DNA of 64,000 nucleotides from Luzula sylvatica (lineage: Eukaryota; Streptophyta; Magnoliopsida; Poales; Juncaceae), in assembly GCA_946800325.1 (NCBI GenBank), contig OX326960.1, forward strand, positions 20,044,393-20,108,392, given 5' to 3'. The position numbers were made by a program, and so were the translations under genes. Below are positions 1 through 12,944 of the stretch, in pieces. Position 1 is the stretch's first letter; each line of letters opens with the position of its first letter. The notes beneath the pieces are model-generated. The model was not told the DNA's origin and ran no database searches. It worked only from the letters and a program-made list of their open reading frames with translations.

Positions 1-1560
1 TAAGTTACGTATTATTTTCAACCACCAAAAAACATCATTGATAATTTAACTATTTAGCCTAAAACATAAAATATCCATATTTTTATGTTCACCGAAAATC
101 TCAGAACTTTTCATTCCAATATTTCAGCTTTTCCAGGGCGTAAATCTTTTTGTTTGTTGAGTCGATTTTTATACAAAATTACACAGAATAATCAAAGAAA
201 ACAGCAAAAATAATGCCAAAAAAATCTGATGAAAAAAAACAAAATAAGTCCTCCCCTTTATATCTGCATTTCAAACATAACTTAGCGCCTCCAATCCTTT
301 TTATATGTTGATCAACTAGTAAATTGAAGAAAACATAATAATTTTCACTGGAGAATATATGTCCATGATTATTATTTTCACCCGGACACACCTTATTTTT
401 GTTATTCCATACATAATTCCAAACGAATAAAATAAAAAGAAAAAATGCCCATGATTATTAATTTGATTTTTTGTGCAAGTTTAATAGATGATGTGTAATT
501 TGTATTTGTGACGGATTAGAAATTTATATCAATTGGTATATTAAGCTAAAAATTTCTTTTATAATAAGAAAAAAGGATTTTGTGCAAGGTTGGATTTATA
601 ATTTTAGATGTTTATGACGCTTACTTTTATTTGTTTTGCATTTTAATAAAATCTGTTATTTTTTTGTTATGCAAAGTTCACATTTTATAATTAAATCTGT
701 ATACTTTAATAAAAAATTTACTAATTTTTTTAATAAAAAAAATAATATTTTCTTTTAATTCCAATTAAACAAATTTTTTAAATACCCACAAGCAACTCAG
801 ATGCCATCAAAATTCCAGAAGGAAATTATGTTATTTCTTTTTCTTGCCATTGCAAATCGTAAAACGTAAGTCCAATTTTTTTGTTGATTTCTTGTTTGCA
901 TTTGTTGTTGTTACCGTAGAGAACACTATATGTTAAAATATTATATTTTAGAACTAGTAAAGGTAAAGTTTGTCTTTTCGAGGTAATTAAATGACTTGAT
1001 TTATAAGTGAATTCTCGAGGAAAGGTAAAGTTTGCCTTTTATCGAAAAAACCAGTCATATCAGGGAGACCTGACAATTAAAGGGTTTAGGGTTTACCCTA
1101 ATTTATTTTCAATAAAAAAAATTCTTAAAGTATGATTAAATAAATAGAACTTGAATTAACAACCGATTGTCTTAAACATTGTTTAGACCAAAATGTACCT
1201 TTCCTATTTTAATATTTAATATTTACTATTTTTAATTATTTTCATAAATTTTTAATATATAATGATTTAACAATATTTATTATTATATACTAATGTAATA
1301 TGTTATTTATTATATATTCTTGAATTGTCTTATATTTTTCCACGAAAATCTAACCTCAAATAATAATAAAATAAACAATAATATTAAGAAAAACATCTTC
1401 AAAACTTAACATTTTTTTTCCAATAACTAGTTTTTAGTAATAAATTTCTTCCAAAAGTTGACATATATTTACAAAACTAACCTCAAGTAATATTAAAATA
1501 AACAAAAATATTTTTTCAATAGCTACTTTTTTCTTAATAATGTTTGTGCTGTTTAATTTT
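1..1560. other. AT-rich intergenic DNA, no gene seen
   Basis: Strongly AT-rich with poly-A and poly-T runs. No frame gives a recognisable protein; the one short minus-strand frame near 179-391 is low-complexity. A 20-odd-base motif (AAAGGTAAAGTTTG followed by CTTTT) occurs twice, near 959 and 1021. Otherwise I see nothing. Confidence 0.7.
1082..1098. repeat. Interstitial telomere-type motif
   Basis: Two consecutive plant telomere-type units (GGGTTTA) run into an inverted ACCCTAA. Such short motifs are common inside plant chromosomes and do not imply a chromosome end. Confidence 0.5.
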
Positions 1561-2254
1561 GTCTTGAGATATAAAACCGTCTAATTTTGTCTAGAGATGA
1601 CATGATTAGTAGGGGAGAAAAACCGCTCCCTCTCTCCATCGAAACCCTAGCTCTCGACTCGCCCACCGGATCCGACACTTATGTTCAATCGTCTGGGTCC
1701 TCAAGCTGTCACTGGTCGAGGGATCCACTGATCGGCACACCTCGGCGACCGAGCCTCTTTTTGCTTCCTCTCTCCACCGATCGACTGTGACAGTATTAGT
1801 GACAGTGCTTCGTGCGATTTTCTCTCTTTTTTTCTCCCGATCTACACCTCAATCTACAGGAAAGGTGATTACTTAACCCCAAATTTCGATCCAAACTCTG
1901 TGATTCATCAATTTGTACTAACTAGTTTCCGACCAAGAAACCGCTGCCTCCTCTCGGGATAACCCTCGCGGTTCTCCGGTTGACGGTTGACAGTAAATAG
2001 TGGCCTATTGCCGTGCGATTCCCCGCCTCCCCCTTTTCGCTCCGATCCAACCCACAATCGTCCCGCTGCTCCGCGCCGCCGGAATCCATTCTACTTGATC
2101 GCTAATCTCCTCCTAGCAAGAACTGGCAGCATCTCCCTTCTCGGATTCGATTCGAAATTACCAATTGCCCCTATTTAGGGTTCCAATTTGCTCGTCAATT
2201 GGACAATACGGTGTCCCCAACCGGTCATGGTTTGGCGATTCGAGCGGCGCCTCG

Positions 2255-2565
2255 ATCTTCTTCGAGGTTTGGCGAAGTTTTGCTTTGGTTATCTTCGAAT
2301 TTCTTTGGCTTGCTTCGAGTTTCGGCGGTTATCTTCGAATTTCTGCTGTTTTCTTCGAGTTTGTGCGGTTTTCTTTGAGTTTGTGCGGTTTTCTTCGAAT
2401 TTCTGCTAAATCTCGGCGGTTATCTCCGAATCTCTACGGTTTTCTTCGAGTCGCCGACTGAATCTCTGCTTCGCTGAATATCTGCTTCTTGACTCGCTGA
2501 TTCGCTGAATCTCTGCGGGCGTCTTTGGCTCTGATTCCTGAATCGCTGAATCTCTCTGGTCGGAT
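2255..2565. repeat. Degenerate ~20-30-bp repeats (TTCGAATTTCTG / TTCGAGTTTGTGCGG)
   Basis: Variants of CGGTTTTCTTCGAATTTCTG alternate with CTTCGAGTTTGTGCGG, then pass into CGCTGAATCTCTGC-type repeats. The repeats keep frames open on both strands, which explains the overlapping open frames here. Confidence 0.6.
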
Positions 2566-2633
2566 TTTTGAATTTCTCTAGTGGGCACGGAGGGAAAAAC
2601 CGCACAACGGGAGAAAACCGACGATTGGTAACT

Positions 2634-2683
2634 TCTCCAAACCCTAGCCCTCGCAAGTCCTCCAAACCCTAGCCCTCGCAAGT
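2634..2683. repeat. 25-bp tandem duplication carrying AAACCCTAG boxes
   Basis: The unit CCAAACCCTAGCCCTCGCAA occurs twice, 25 bp apart. AAACCCTA (telo-box-like) motifs are frequent near plant transcription starts, consistent with the leader-like character of this patch. Confidence 0.6.
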
Positions 2684-3115
2684 TCATCCAAACTCAATTG
2701 CGAGGATAAATCAATTGTTCAATGCACGGTACGGGTACCATCCATCTCGGCCATTCCATCTCGCATTCAGCTCGTCCAAGATTAGTCTTGGTCGCATTTT
2801 CACCGGCGTTATTGGATCCTCCTTACCTAATAGATCTTCGCCCGATAGGGAGTCAAATAATATTCGAGATCGAGCAAATTTGGTTCCGCGGATTGGACAT
2901 GTATGATCGAGTAAATTTGGTCCGTTTTAAAAATTCAAGAGGGGCCGAGAATGAGAGAAAGATTCTCTCTCAGCGTTTCACTTGTTTTCACCGATTCATT
3001 CTCATTTCATACACAAAACTTGATCAAGAAATTTTTTCTCAATTCACAATTATCGTTTCATTAATCTTCAAAAAACCGAGATTTAAGCATTGTATATCGA
3101 TGCCATATCTATGAA

Positions 3116-3902
3116 GAAAATTGTGAAGAAAATTTATTTGAGGAATTTTTCTTGTATTAGAGTTATGTAATAGGTTATAGATTTAAGTGTTATAGGTTTA
3201 TAGTGTTTACAGCCGTCTATTTTCTCAACATGTGGTTTTGTACAAAATTTTTATGTAATGTGTCAATATATATATGCCTAAGAATTTTTTTTTGCCAAAA
3301 AAAAAAAAAAAAAAATTTATCTGATTAACCATCTCATGAATATTTTCACATGTACATTTGCATGAAAATTTTCTCTGGCTTTTACCTACTTCAAAAAATT
3401 TCAAAGACATGAATTTGAATATTTAAGGAAAAGAATATAAAGTATAATTCGGACAGTAAAACAAAGACAAATAACAACATAAATGCTCATTAATATTAGG
3501 TGCATGCATCAATCATTCAATTGAAATTTATTCTCTTTCAGTGACCAAAACAAAAATTCAAAAAACAAGCTTCCTCACAACCAATAACCATTGCAGCACC
3601 ACCCATAATCTTTTCTAAACAACTAAAAATGAAGAACAAATACTGCAAAAAGAAAAGATCAAAGACCAAACACACCAACCTATGATTTTGTAATGTAAGT
3701 AGTTTAAAAAGGGGAAAGGGAGGGAAAGACAGAAACGATTGGCATGGGAGGACTTGGAAAGCAAACCATGTCTAAACTCTCCGATAATTAATTAACGATG
3801 GACAAAATTGGAAGAGAAGAACATCGAGGCTTTCCAAACCTCTTCACACCAACTACTCCTGTCGATCCTTGCCTATCCCCTTAAACCTCATCTTCCCCAA
3901 AT

Positions 3903-3907
<5 letters not shown>
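3116..3907. other. AT-rich spacer, no gene seen
   Basis: Holds a poly-A tract at about 3298-3316. Nothing in it supports a gene. Confidence 0.6.

Positions 3908-3947
<40 letters not shown>
3908..3947. repeat. (CT)n microsatellite
   Basis: An uninterrupted CT run of about 40 bases, seen directly. Confidence 0.95.
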
Positions 3948-3952
<5 letters not shown>

Positions 3953-4111
3953 ACGAACTGAGGTTTTGATTTGTACGCATATGATGGCTTGATTTTATAG
4001 AGGAATGTTTTTAGGGTAGGAACCTGAAACCAGTTTTTGGAGCTCACTGGTTTACTAAACTGCCTAGGTTTGTGTTGGTATAAAAAGTGTAGTATTTGAT
4101 AAAACAATAAA

Positions 4112-4183
4112 ATCGGTGTAGTATAGTGGTAAGTATTCCCGCCTTTCATGTGGGTGACACGGGTTCGATCCCCGGCAGCGGCG
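4112..4183 (+). tRNA. tRNA-Asp-like gene with a Glu-type TTC anticodon (probable pseudogene)
   Basis: The 72-nt sequence has the backbone of plant nuclear tRNA-Asp: TAGTATAGTGGTAAGTAT in the D region, anticodon stem CCCGC/GTGGG, and the T arm GGGTTCGATCCCC. The anticodon loop (4143-4149) reads C-T-T-T-C-A-T. The anticodon is therefore TTC, which decodes GAA (Glu), where tRNA-Asp has GTC. The acceptor stem (4112-4118 with 4176-4182) contains an A-C mismatch at the end, a T-G wobble and an internal G-G mismatch. The first T-stem pair (4160 with the matching G) is also lost. I infer a decayed tRNA-Asp copy, probably inactive. If charged by AspRS while reading GAA it would mistranslate, which makes silence more likely. 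No intron is present. Confidence 0.75.
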
Positions 4184-4189
4184 ATAATA

Positions 4190-5480
4190 TTTTCGTCAAT
4201 AATTTTTCTTTTTTGTTTGGGAATATTCTTTTACCTATTGGGCCTTTCAGCCTACAAAGAATAACCCATATTTGCTTTGATACAAATACTCGGCTTAAAG
4301 TGCAAAAAAAAGTAAAAAAAAGATTACAAAAATAAATGAAATTGTCACACAATATTAACTGTACTTCTCCTTCACAACTAATACATGACAACGGCCACAA
4401 ATGCATGATTTATGTACTTCTTATGTTGGAAAGTTCTTTTTGTTGCGTTAATATAAAAACACTTTATTTTTACAATAAATAAAAATGTGATTGAATCTAG
4501 AATTTCTCATAATATATATTTTTGTGTCTCATGCTCAACCAAATATAACTAAATATGTGATGGACATATTAACATACTTATTATTATTATTAGATGTGAT
4601 GTTATCAAAACAAATCATTTTTATTTTTTTTATGAATACAAATGAAATTATAGCAACAAATTTCTTAATTTGTAGTACTGCGATATCGGAGAAAGTCAAT
4701 AAAACAAGGAGAGTTCTATCACACATTTTCTTTCTTATAATAAGGATTCGTTACTAATTCAATGACCAATACTAAAAAATGTTAAATGACCAATAAAACA
4801 AGGGGAGTTCTATCATAATTTTTAGGGACATGGATTATATTACGTGGGTATTGAAGGGGGAGATAGGAAGGGACCCAACCCGCTTGCACATGTGCTTATG
4901 ATGTTCAAGATCGATGGGTATTTATCGAGCATCATTTTTATTTTGCACTTTTGAAAAGAACCCTCACTGGAAACACGTCACAAAAATCTTGAAGATGTGA
5001 GACTTTCCGAGAACTCCTTATTACATATCCAAATAGAAGCTTTGAATGCACGGCAATCCAAAGTGAATCTCGATGGCGTTCATGGCTATATATAATTGGA
5101 TCTGAAAAGAAAAAAACGATAGTTTTTTCTTAGAAGTGCAAAGAGATTATATTATTTAATTATTTATAAATAAATTAAATTAAGTACTTGCAAGAGTAGG
5201 TAAATATTTGTCTTTAACACTCGAATACAAAGCTCGTAATAAAAATTTATCCGATAATGCATCTATTTCTTATAAACTCGTGATAAAAAAAAAATTCGCC
5301 TTTTTCTTACTTTATTTCTTGTTTAGTATTCATTTCTTCTTCATTTTCGCCTTTTGATAATTTTAAACGACTCGCTGGCTGATAACTTGACTTTCGGTGT
5401 TAATTTCATTTTCATCTTTGATTCATCTTTTTCTCCAATTATTTCATTTGAAAGAGATGGATCTGGATAAACCTTGTCTT
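4190..5480. other. AT-rich spacer, no gene seen
   Basis: Short frames at 4491-4757 and 4535-4726 are low-complexity. No repeat or terminal structure stands out. Confidence 0.6.
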
Positions 5481-5489
5481 ATAGATATC

Positions 5490-6050
5490 CACCATTTTGT
5501 AATAATAAATGTTGAAAATTTCTATTAAAACCAAAAACACCTTTAAATGCTGAAAATTAAATAAATTAACATTAAATGCTGAAATTCGGAAAGAAAAATA
5601 TTGTGATTTTTCTAAAATATAAACCAAAATAATCCTTAAAATTCGATACAACCTTCTAAATGTTGAAAATTTCGAATAAACCCTTTTAAAATGCTGACAA
5701 TTGACAAAAAAAAATTAAAATTTCAGAAATCATAAAAATTCCCACAAAATCCTTTGAAATTTACAAATATGAAAAAACAGGCATATAAACTTTGTAAAAT
5801 ATGAAAATATCAAAAATACCCCTATAAAGCAGAATAATGTAAAAAAAATACCCGTATAATAATTCAAAATATCAAACAGACTCCTCGAAAAGTTGAAAAT
5901 TTCAAACCTGATCTTTTAAAATCCAAAAATATCAAATATCAAATATACTCTTTAAAATACAAAAGTTCCAAATGTAGTCTTACAAAGATTGAAAATATGG
6001 GATATACCCTTTAAAAAATGCAAAATACAAAAAAAAATATCTGAACATAT
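5490..6050. repeat. Degenerate ~35-bp tandem array
   Basis: About a dozen loosely spaced variants of TTTAAAATGYTGAAAATWTC followed by AAATAYACCC. Divergence is high, suggesting an old satellite-like tract. No coding potential. Confidence 0.5.
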
Positions 6051-6711
6051 AAAATTGATGATAACACTTCAATTATTTGGCCCCAGTATTAACCTATAAA
6101 AAATCATACTTTTTTTTTTTTTCTAAACTATACTTATTAACCCTTTTATAATATCTATAAAAATATAAAAATGAAAATATATTTGCTTTCTCGGTCTGTT
6201 TCGGTACTTTATTCGTAAAAAAATCAAATCTTTTTTCGATGGATTAATAATTTAATCGAGGTTATGAAATGAAATGTAAGAGTGTTACTTCGGTTTCCGA
6301 AAAAAATTGGAACTAAGATAAATTTGATACGTATTTTATTCAGAGCTTAGTCATGACTCATAGCAATATTCTAATTCTTGCGGGATGTCAAAATGTTGAA
6401 ATCTAAACAACTAGAGCAATTCCTGCTCAAAGTATTTCGAATTTTATTTCCTAATTGGCTCATGAAAATAATTTACTAATTTGTTTGTACATAAAATACA
6501 ATGAATTTAAGTACCTTTTTATAATAGAACATCAATTAAGCCATTATAGAATCCTATACCCATTTGATTAACCTATCTAAAATATAAATAAGAGTCTAAT
6601 TTGTTTAATTGTAATGTAAATTAAATAGTTGTCAAGTAATTTTTACTTACTCTCCAATTATATTCTTTCTTCGATTTAATACTAAATCGGTATTTTATTC
6701 TCGTCAGATAC

Positions 6712-7225
6712 AAAGTGAGAAAGTTGTAAGCTTAATTAATTCCAGAAAAAAATAAGAGAGAGAAAGTTGTAAGTTTAATTATTTTAATACTAAATCGGTA
6801 TTTTATTCTTGGAGTTACAAATTCCTCACTTTCAAAGTGACGGAGTTACAAATCCCGTAAGTTACAAATTTTATTTAAAGACCAAAGCTTAATTAATGAC
6901 CAGTCAAAAAAAAAAAGAAAAGAGAGAAAGTTGTAAGCTTAATTAATTCCAGAAATAACCAAGACGGAGTTACAAATCCCGTCAGTTACAAATTTTATTT
7001 AAAGATCAAAACTTAATTAATGACCAGTCAAAAAAGAGAGAGAGAAAGTTATAAGCTTAATTAATTCCAGAAATAATCAAGGACGGAGTTACAAATCCCT
7101 CACTTTCAAAATGACGGAGTTACAAATCTTGTCAGTTACAAATCCTATTTACATACCAAAGCTTAATTAATTACCTGTCGAAAAGAGAGAGAAAGTTGTA
7201 AGCTTAATTAATTCCAGAAATAACC
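6712..7225. repeat. Complex tandem repeat, ~117-150-bp units
   Basis: The block GAGAGAAAGTTGTAAGCTTA with AATTAATTCCAGAAATAACC, GACGGAGTTACAAATCCC and ATTAATGACCAGTC recurs. Starts fall near 6717, 6763, 6924, 7041 and 7190. Unit lengths differ because a CTCACTTTCAAARTGACGGA segment is present in some copies only. Confidence 0.75.
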
Positions 7226-7229
7226 AAGC

Positions 7230-9430
7230 GTCTTGGATTTTCATTTCTCGGATAGTGTGGAAGTTGAAAACAGCCGTATTTTCGCTTTACTGGTTTTTAG
7301 ATGAAGAGTTTAGGGATTTCTTATCCCGATTTCAATGTGAAAGAAAAAAGGCTAAGGAATATGGGACTAATTTCAAGTATTATCACCTCAAAATCAGGGT
7401 TCCGTATTCTTTTTTGCACCTTTATTATAATATATAATAATAATAATTTAAATTTAGTTCTGGGCTTTGTAGTTGATTGGTTTTTGTTTGTATTTAGCTT
7501 TTCTGTAAGGAGATGAAATTCACGAATTGAATTGTTTGTCTCATATAACAGTAATAAGATTTACATACGAATGTGGGTCCCACCTAGCTTACTTCATTTT
7601 TCTGTAAAAGAAACATAGAAAATATATATTAATAAAATCAAATTGATAATTTTGTATTAAATGTGTTAAAATAATTATAGTTTAATTTGGCATATCCTAA
7701 TTGAATCATTTTTTCTAACTTAAATGGTAAAATAGTAATTTCAAAACACTGACAGTTAATTTTAAGAAAATATAGTAATTTTACAATTGTTTCTCAAGGA
7801 TAAATATGATATTTTGAGTTTTAAGAAGTATCAAAGAATTGAACTTTAGGTACATTGCCAGATATATAAATGTCGAGATCTAAACCCGCAATCGTTTCTT
7901 TAATTAGTTATTGTTAACTAGTGCGCGCATGCCTTTTGCTCATTTCGATCGTAAATCCAACCATCACAAACACAACTTTTTCCCTAATTTCTAAGCAACA
8001 TAACTTCACTCTACAAAACTATGCACTCACTCGTTAACTGAAACCCAACCAACTACTCTGGCAAACTATTTAATTTAATTAATCTAATTTTCATGTTTTT
8101 TTATTTATCTTGAACATTATGTACTCCGAGCCCCTTGGAAAATTTATTTTATCCTAATTTTTCACTACAAAATATCCTCTATATAATAATTAACATAAAT
8201 AATTAACATGTTAATTAATATACGGCACACAATTAGTTCACCTGGCATATAATTAACATGCGAAACAATTAGGGTTTCGATGGTTAAGAGCCTTAGAGGA
8301 TATACATTACATTACATAATATTTTATATTTATGTACTTGCTTGTCTCCCGAATACACGGTTGAAAAAATTATTATTTTCTAGTCACCAATACATAATAT
8401 TTTCAAATTTTACATAAATATGAATATACATCAAATTATTTTATTGATGGTTAGAGGCTTAGAGGGTTGTAATTGATATTTAAATTTTTTTTGTATGCAT
8501 GAAAAAAATTACAGTATTATTGTTGTATTTTTTTAAATACTTTCAGAATATTATAAAACAATTTTTCTTAACCATAAAAGAAAATACATAAAAAAAAGAG
8601 TTAAAACAAGACTGAATTGATTCTATCGGTAACATAATCTAAAGATATTTTGATAGAATAGATCAAACAGTAAGCTGAGGTTAAAAAAAGCGGAAAAATT
8701 ATAAAGGGTTAAATATATAAAATAGAGAGGTATTTTGGTTCAAAAAAATTATAACACTATGAAATATTCTCATAGGAAGATATTCGAACATGAAATATTG
8801 TTTGGAGAAGGTTTTTTGGAGTTTTCCACAAAAATAAGAAATTTTCTATAAATTCAAGAAAAATTAAGACGTTATTTGAAAATTTTCCCATCCGAAGAAG
8901 AATTGAGGACAATATTTTTGGTTCCTCTATTTGTTTTTCTTAATACAAACCACAAACATGTATATTTAAATTGAGTATTATTTGTTTGGTTTCTTTAATT
9001 TAACACATATTTTTGTTTTATTTTAATTTAACACATGTTTATGTTTTATTTTATTTGTTTAATTTATTATCAATTGTAATTGGTGTGGGGGCAATTAGAG
9101 GGAAAAGATATATTTTTCCATATACTTTTTTACTATAATATTTAATTTGTATGTCTTGTTTCTTTGAGCGATTGTAAATATCACATACAAATGGTTAAGG
9201 ATAATAAAAATGGGGTTGTTATTGCTGGAGAAAGAATGCATAACGGCACGTCGCAATCATCCACAACGCACCACGTGGCAAAGCGCGCACTCAAAAGAAT
9301 TGCACTGTAAAAAAATAGATGAGCGATCATCTTTCACTGATAGCATCCAATATATCTTTCATGTTCATATTTTTAGATAGTTGATTTTATATCTTTCACC
9401 TTCACCTTCATATTTTTTTACAATGAAAAA
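7230..9430. other. AT-rich spacer, no gene seen
   Basis: Two short overlapping plus frames near 7255-7516 match nothing I know. The rest is AT-rich without clear repeats. A lone CACGTG core lies near 9270. Confidence 0.6.
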
Positions 9431-10080
9431 ATATAAAATAACATATGTTTTGTTCATAGTGTATAAAAAATATAAAGAACAAGTATTTACGTATCTTTAA
9501 TCCATAATATATAAGAATACAAATAATAGCAAAAAAAAACATAAATAACAACCGGTCTTTAATCTCTAATATAGAAAAAGTATAAATTATAGTAAAACAA
9601 ATATAAATAATAACATATCTTTAATCCAGAGTATAGAAAGAATTTATTGAAAATGTATAAATAACAACGGATCTTTAATCCCAAATATAGAAAAATATAT
9701 AAATAACAATGATTTAAATTGGGGCGCAATTACGCCGCCATAGCGCAAATCGCAATAAATATTTACAAAACGCAACGCCGCAACCCACTAAATAGCGCCG
9801 CAATATGACCGCAATATAGCGCAATATCGGTGGTCATATGTAAATTACAGTCCAAACGCAATGGACCGCTATATCGCAATTTAAAACATTGATAAATAAT
9901 AATACAAAATTATAAATAACAACATATCTTTAATCCATAGTATAAAAAAAATATAATAAAAAGTTATAAATAACAACATATTTTAATCCAAAATATAGAA
10001 AATAATAGAAAAATGTATAAACAGTGATAAAAACGATATAAATAACATATCTTTTATCCATAACATAGAAAAAAATATAA
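9430..10080. repeat. ~65-75-bp tandem repeats (TCTTTAATCC ... ATATAGAAAA ... ATAAATAACAAC)
   Basis: At least seven diverged units share TCTTTAATCC, TATAGAAAA and TATAAATAACAAC. A shorter run of the same units sits at about 39640-39890 in the second copy of the segmental duplication. Confidence 0.65.
9707..9891. mobile_element. 185-bp hAT-type MITE with 8-bp TSD ATAAATAA
   Basis: Ends CAATGATTTAAATTG and CGCAATTTAAAACATTG form imperfect terminal inverted repeats. ATAAATAA flanks both sides (9699-9706 and 9892-9899). The matching position in the D1 partner (39697-39704) has one ATAAATAA and no insert, a clean empty site. An 8-bp duplication is typical of hAT elements. The interior is rich in GCGCAAT/GCCGCAAT motifs and has no coding capacity. 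Confidence 0.88.
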
Positions 10081-10739
10081 AATATAAGAGAGAGCGGAAG
10101 GGAGGACAATGAGCAGTGGACAAAACTAGCGTAGAGCGAAAAGGGACCGGATAATGGGCAATCGGTGAAAACTTCATGAATGCACCCGGAATGTAAAATG
10201 AATCCTCAATAAAAATTAAAAAGAGTATTTTACTAGTATAATATTAATCCACAAATGATTCATTAATTTGTCTAATATTTAATTCAGTACCCACATATGT
10301 AAAATAATAACAGTTTTTTTTTAAATGAATAATCAAATTTTCTAAAAATAATAAATCTGATTATCTAACATAATCTAACCTAATTTTCAAGTTCAAACGG
10401 TAATAAAATTTCAAAAGGTCTTAATTGTAACGTTAACAAAATCCAGCTAATCTAATCTTTAACGTTAAGATTTCAATATGAAATGAACATGGTCCACGAG
10501 CCAACACCTGAGCATGACATACATATTTGGTGTATACTTTAATCTGTAGGCTGAGTTTAGGGAACAAGTAAACTGAGCACAGCATTTTTCTGTATATCCA
10601 TTAATCGTCTCCAACGAATCGTCGGTCTTCTCTCATCTCTCCCTTCTTCTCTATTCTCTCGCTCCTACGAAACCCTACATCCAGATACTCCACAACCAAC
10701 ACAAAACTTGTATTCCGTACTTTGTTCGACTGGGAGACT

Positions 10740-11720
10740 AGATGGGAAATCGGCACTCGAGAAGAACTCCAAACTCGTCGACTGAGACCTCTTCAATGGA
10801 CGATTTTCATGGTTGAAGTGAAATTCGTTACTAGACAGACACTTCGTTACTGGACGGATATGAGAACGTAAGTGTTTTTCCTCCATTTCTTTTTGTTTTT
10901 TTTATCAAGATTAATTGGTTTTTTAATACCCCCAAATCAGGAAGTAAATGGTTTTGCTTTGCTTTCTATTCTCTCTTCTTTGGTTGTAGTTTCTTCTAAC
11001 TGTTATGATAAATAAATTTCTCATGGATTCTTCACCCTGTACAATGTAATTTCAATTTTATCCTTTTCTTGTATTGAAGAATTAATGGATCTGATTGTTT
11101 AATAGCACGAAATGTTGTCATTCTTGGTTAATGAGGGATGTACTTAGTGTGAGATAAATTGTATTTCTTGCTGAGACATTATTAATACATTTAAGCTGGA
11201 ATAAATTAATTGGTTTTATTAGATATATAGCAGGACAAGTGTTTTGTTCTGTTTTTTCAGGTTTATGATGAATAGTGGCCAAATCTCTTAAACCAGTTTA
11301 AATCGAGACACTCGATTTAGCACTCAACGGAATCTATTCCAATATAGTCTAACGATCAGATCAACAACAAAGGTTTAATGAAGAATCGGCGATGCAGAAC
11401 CAAACAAGATGAAACTCGATCTGGTCCAAAACATAACCAATTAATTAATTTATTTATTTATTTTTCTACAAAATATTAAATTTTATCTTCATTTTGTTGC
11501 AGGAGAACCAAGTCCATACACTGAGAAAGGAAGTGGAGTATGGCACGAATACGGCGCAGTTAAATCGGTACAAGAGATAAATTTCAATTTTATTCCCTCC
11601 TTAATAATCCAATACGTTTTGTAATTATTGAATCTAATTTTTTTCACTCATTCTGCAGGGATGGAAAAAAAATGGATGATCAAATCGAGTTACTCAACAG
11701 ATGGATTCGAGTCACTCGAG
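10740..11720 (+). pseudogene. Damaged multi-exon coiled-coil gene fragment (D1 copy 1)
   Basis: Three gene-like exons are visible. The first ends before GTAAGTG at 10869 and contains in-frame stops. A middle piece begins after TTTTTTCAG near 11261 and also stops quickly. A third, after TTGCAG near 11503, reads ENQVHTLRKEVEYGTNTAQ. It ends at CG|GTACAAG and joins in phase to the next exon after TCTGCAG (11659), which reads DGKKMDDQIELL and runs into the 22-bp minisatellite. The charged heptad-like text suggests a coiled coil. Stops in the upstream exons and the minisatellite make an active gene unlikely. I do not recognise the parent gene. Confidence 0.4.
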
Positions 11721-11780
11721 AGATGGATTGGAGTTACTCAAGAGATGGATTCGAGTTACTCAAGAGATGGCAATTTGAAC
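11690..11780 (+). repeat. 22-bp minisatellite, ~4 units
   Basis: Unit ACTCAAGAGATGGATTCGAG plus two bases, with variants. The D1 partner has about 15 units of the same repeat at 41684-42010, so the array length differs sharply between copies. Confidence 0.85.
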
Positions 11781-11846
11781 GTGCAGAGATGTATGTATGC
11801 ATATATGCGCAAGTTTGTATGTCTGTGTATGTGTTAGTGTGTTGGT

Positions 11847-11847
<1 letters not shown>

Positions 11848-11882
<35 letters not shown>
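11848..11882. repeat. (GT)n microsatellite
   Basis: A TGTGTG run directly after the 22-bp minisatellite. The same arrangement occurs in D1 copy 2. Confidence 0.9.
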
Positions 11883-11884
<2 letters not shown>

Positions 11885-12944
11885 TATGGATTTTTTGGAC
11901 TCTTTTGTAATTTTATAATTTTGTGGACTTCGTTGATATCGCTATCATTTAGGTGTATTATGGATCATTGTGTAATTTTAAGCAATCTAATACAATTTTA
12001 TAATTTTGTGGACTTCTTAAATTGCAATGATAGTAGGGACTTGATTGTAATTTTTGAATTTTTTTTGAAATTTGCTATCAGTTTTGTGATTATCAGAGGA
12101 ATATTTTTTTGCATATGCCTGCTAATCATGATTACCCTATTATAGAAAGTACCATTTGCATGTGCCTGTATCTTTAAGCACCCTCAAAACCCTGTACCAT
12201 TGGTACCGGTACCGTACGGTCTCTCGCAGAGGAACAAGATCCGTACACTCTCAGGAAAACTCAGTGAACTGGTACACACTCAGAGCACGTCAAATTGAGC
12301 AAGATCCGTTAACCCGTTTTCCTTTTGAGCTTTACATACATACCCACAAATCTTTGCTATTTGTAATTTTACCTAAAAAACCTCTCATAATTTCTTTGCA
12401 GCCACTTTCTCTTTTAAGTCCTCGGAAATCTTCATTTTCACACATTTACAAATATGCCCAAAATTTCTGTGTTTTTACAGTTTTCCACCATTTTGCACAA
12501 AAACCCTTGTAATTCTCAAAAATACTTTTTTCTTTAATACTTTTTGCAACATTTCTCCTATATACCCTCAGTGATCTTACACATTTACAAATACACCCAA
12601 ATTTTTCTGTGTTCTTACAATTTTCTGTCATTTTGCACAAAAACCCTTCTAACTCTCAAAATGAAATTTAATCAAAACTATTCAGAGTCAAATCTTGATG
12701 TATTCCTACAGATATATTTACACTGTAGATCTTCTTCATTTTGTTTATACAGATATAATACAGATAATACCGAAAATACCCTTAAATTGATTTCCTTTTG
12801 TTTATTTTAGGGAATTAATAATTCGTGGAAAAATTTCTATCTATAAATTATTTGCACCAAATAAAGAAAACTCTGTTTTGTTTATCTTTATTTACAAACG
12901 AATTCTTCTCTTGGTTTTTCTTCCGTCAAGATCTACAATTTTTC

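Larger units (their letters stand above)
1587..3115. other. GC-richer leader-like patch without a recognisable protein
   Basis: Base composition rises sharply over the flanks and the text resembles plant 5' leader sequence: AAACCCTAG-type boxes, CTCTC stretches and a possible acceptor CTACAG near 1854-1859. Open frames on both strands (for example 2165-2461 plus and 2406-2687 minus) are driven by the internal short repeats and match no family I know. It may be the remnant of a first exon or a captured gene 5' end. I do not assign a function. Confidence 0.3.

Noticed and set aside
1082..1098. Chromosome end suggested by telomere-type repeat
   Set aside because: Only two units, with an inverted ACCCTAA beside them. 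This is far too short for a telomere.
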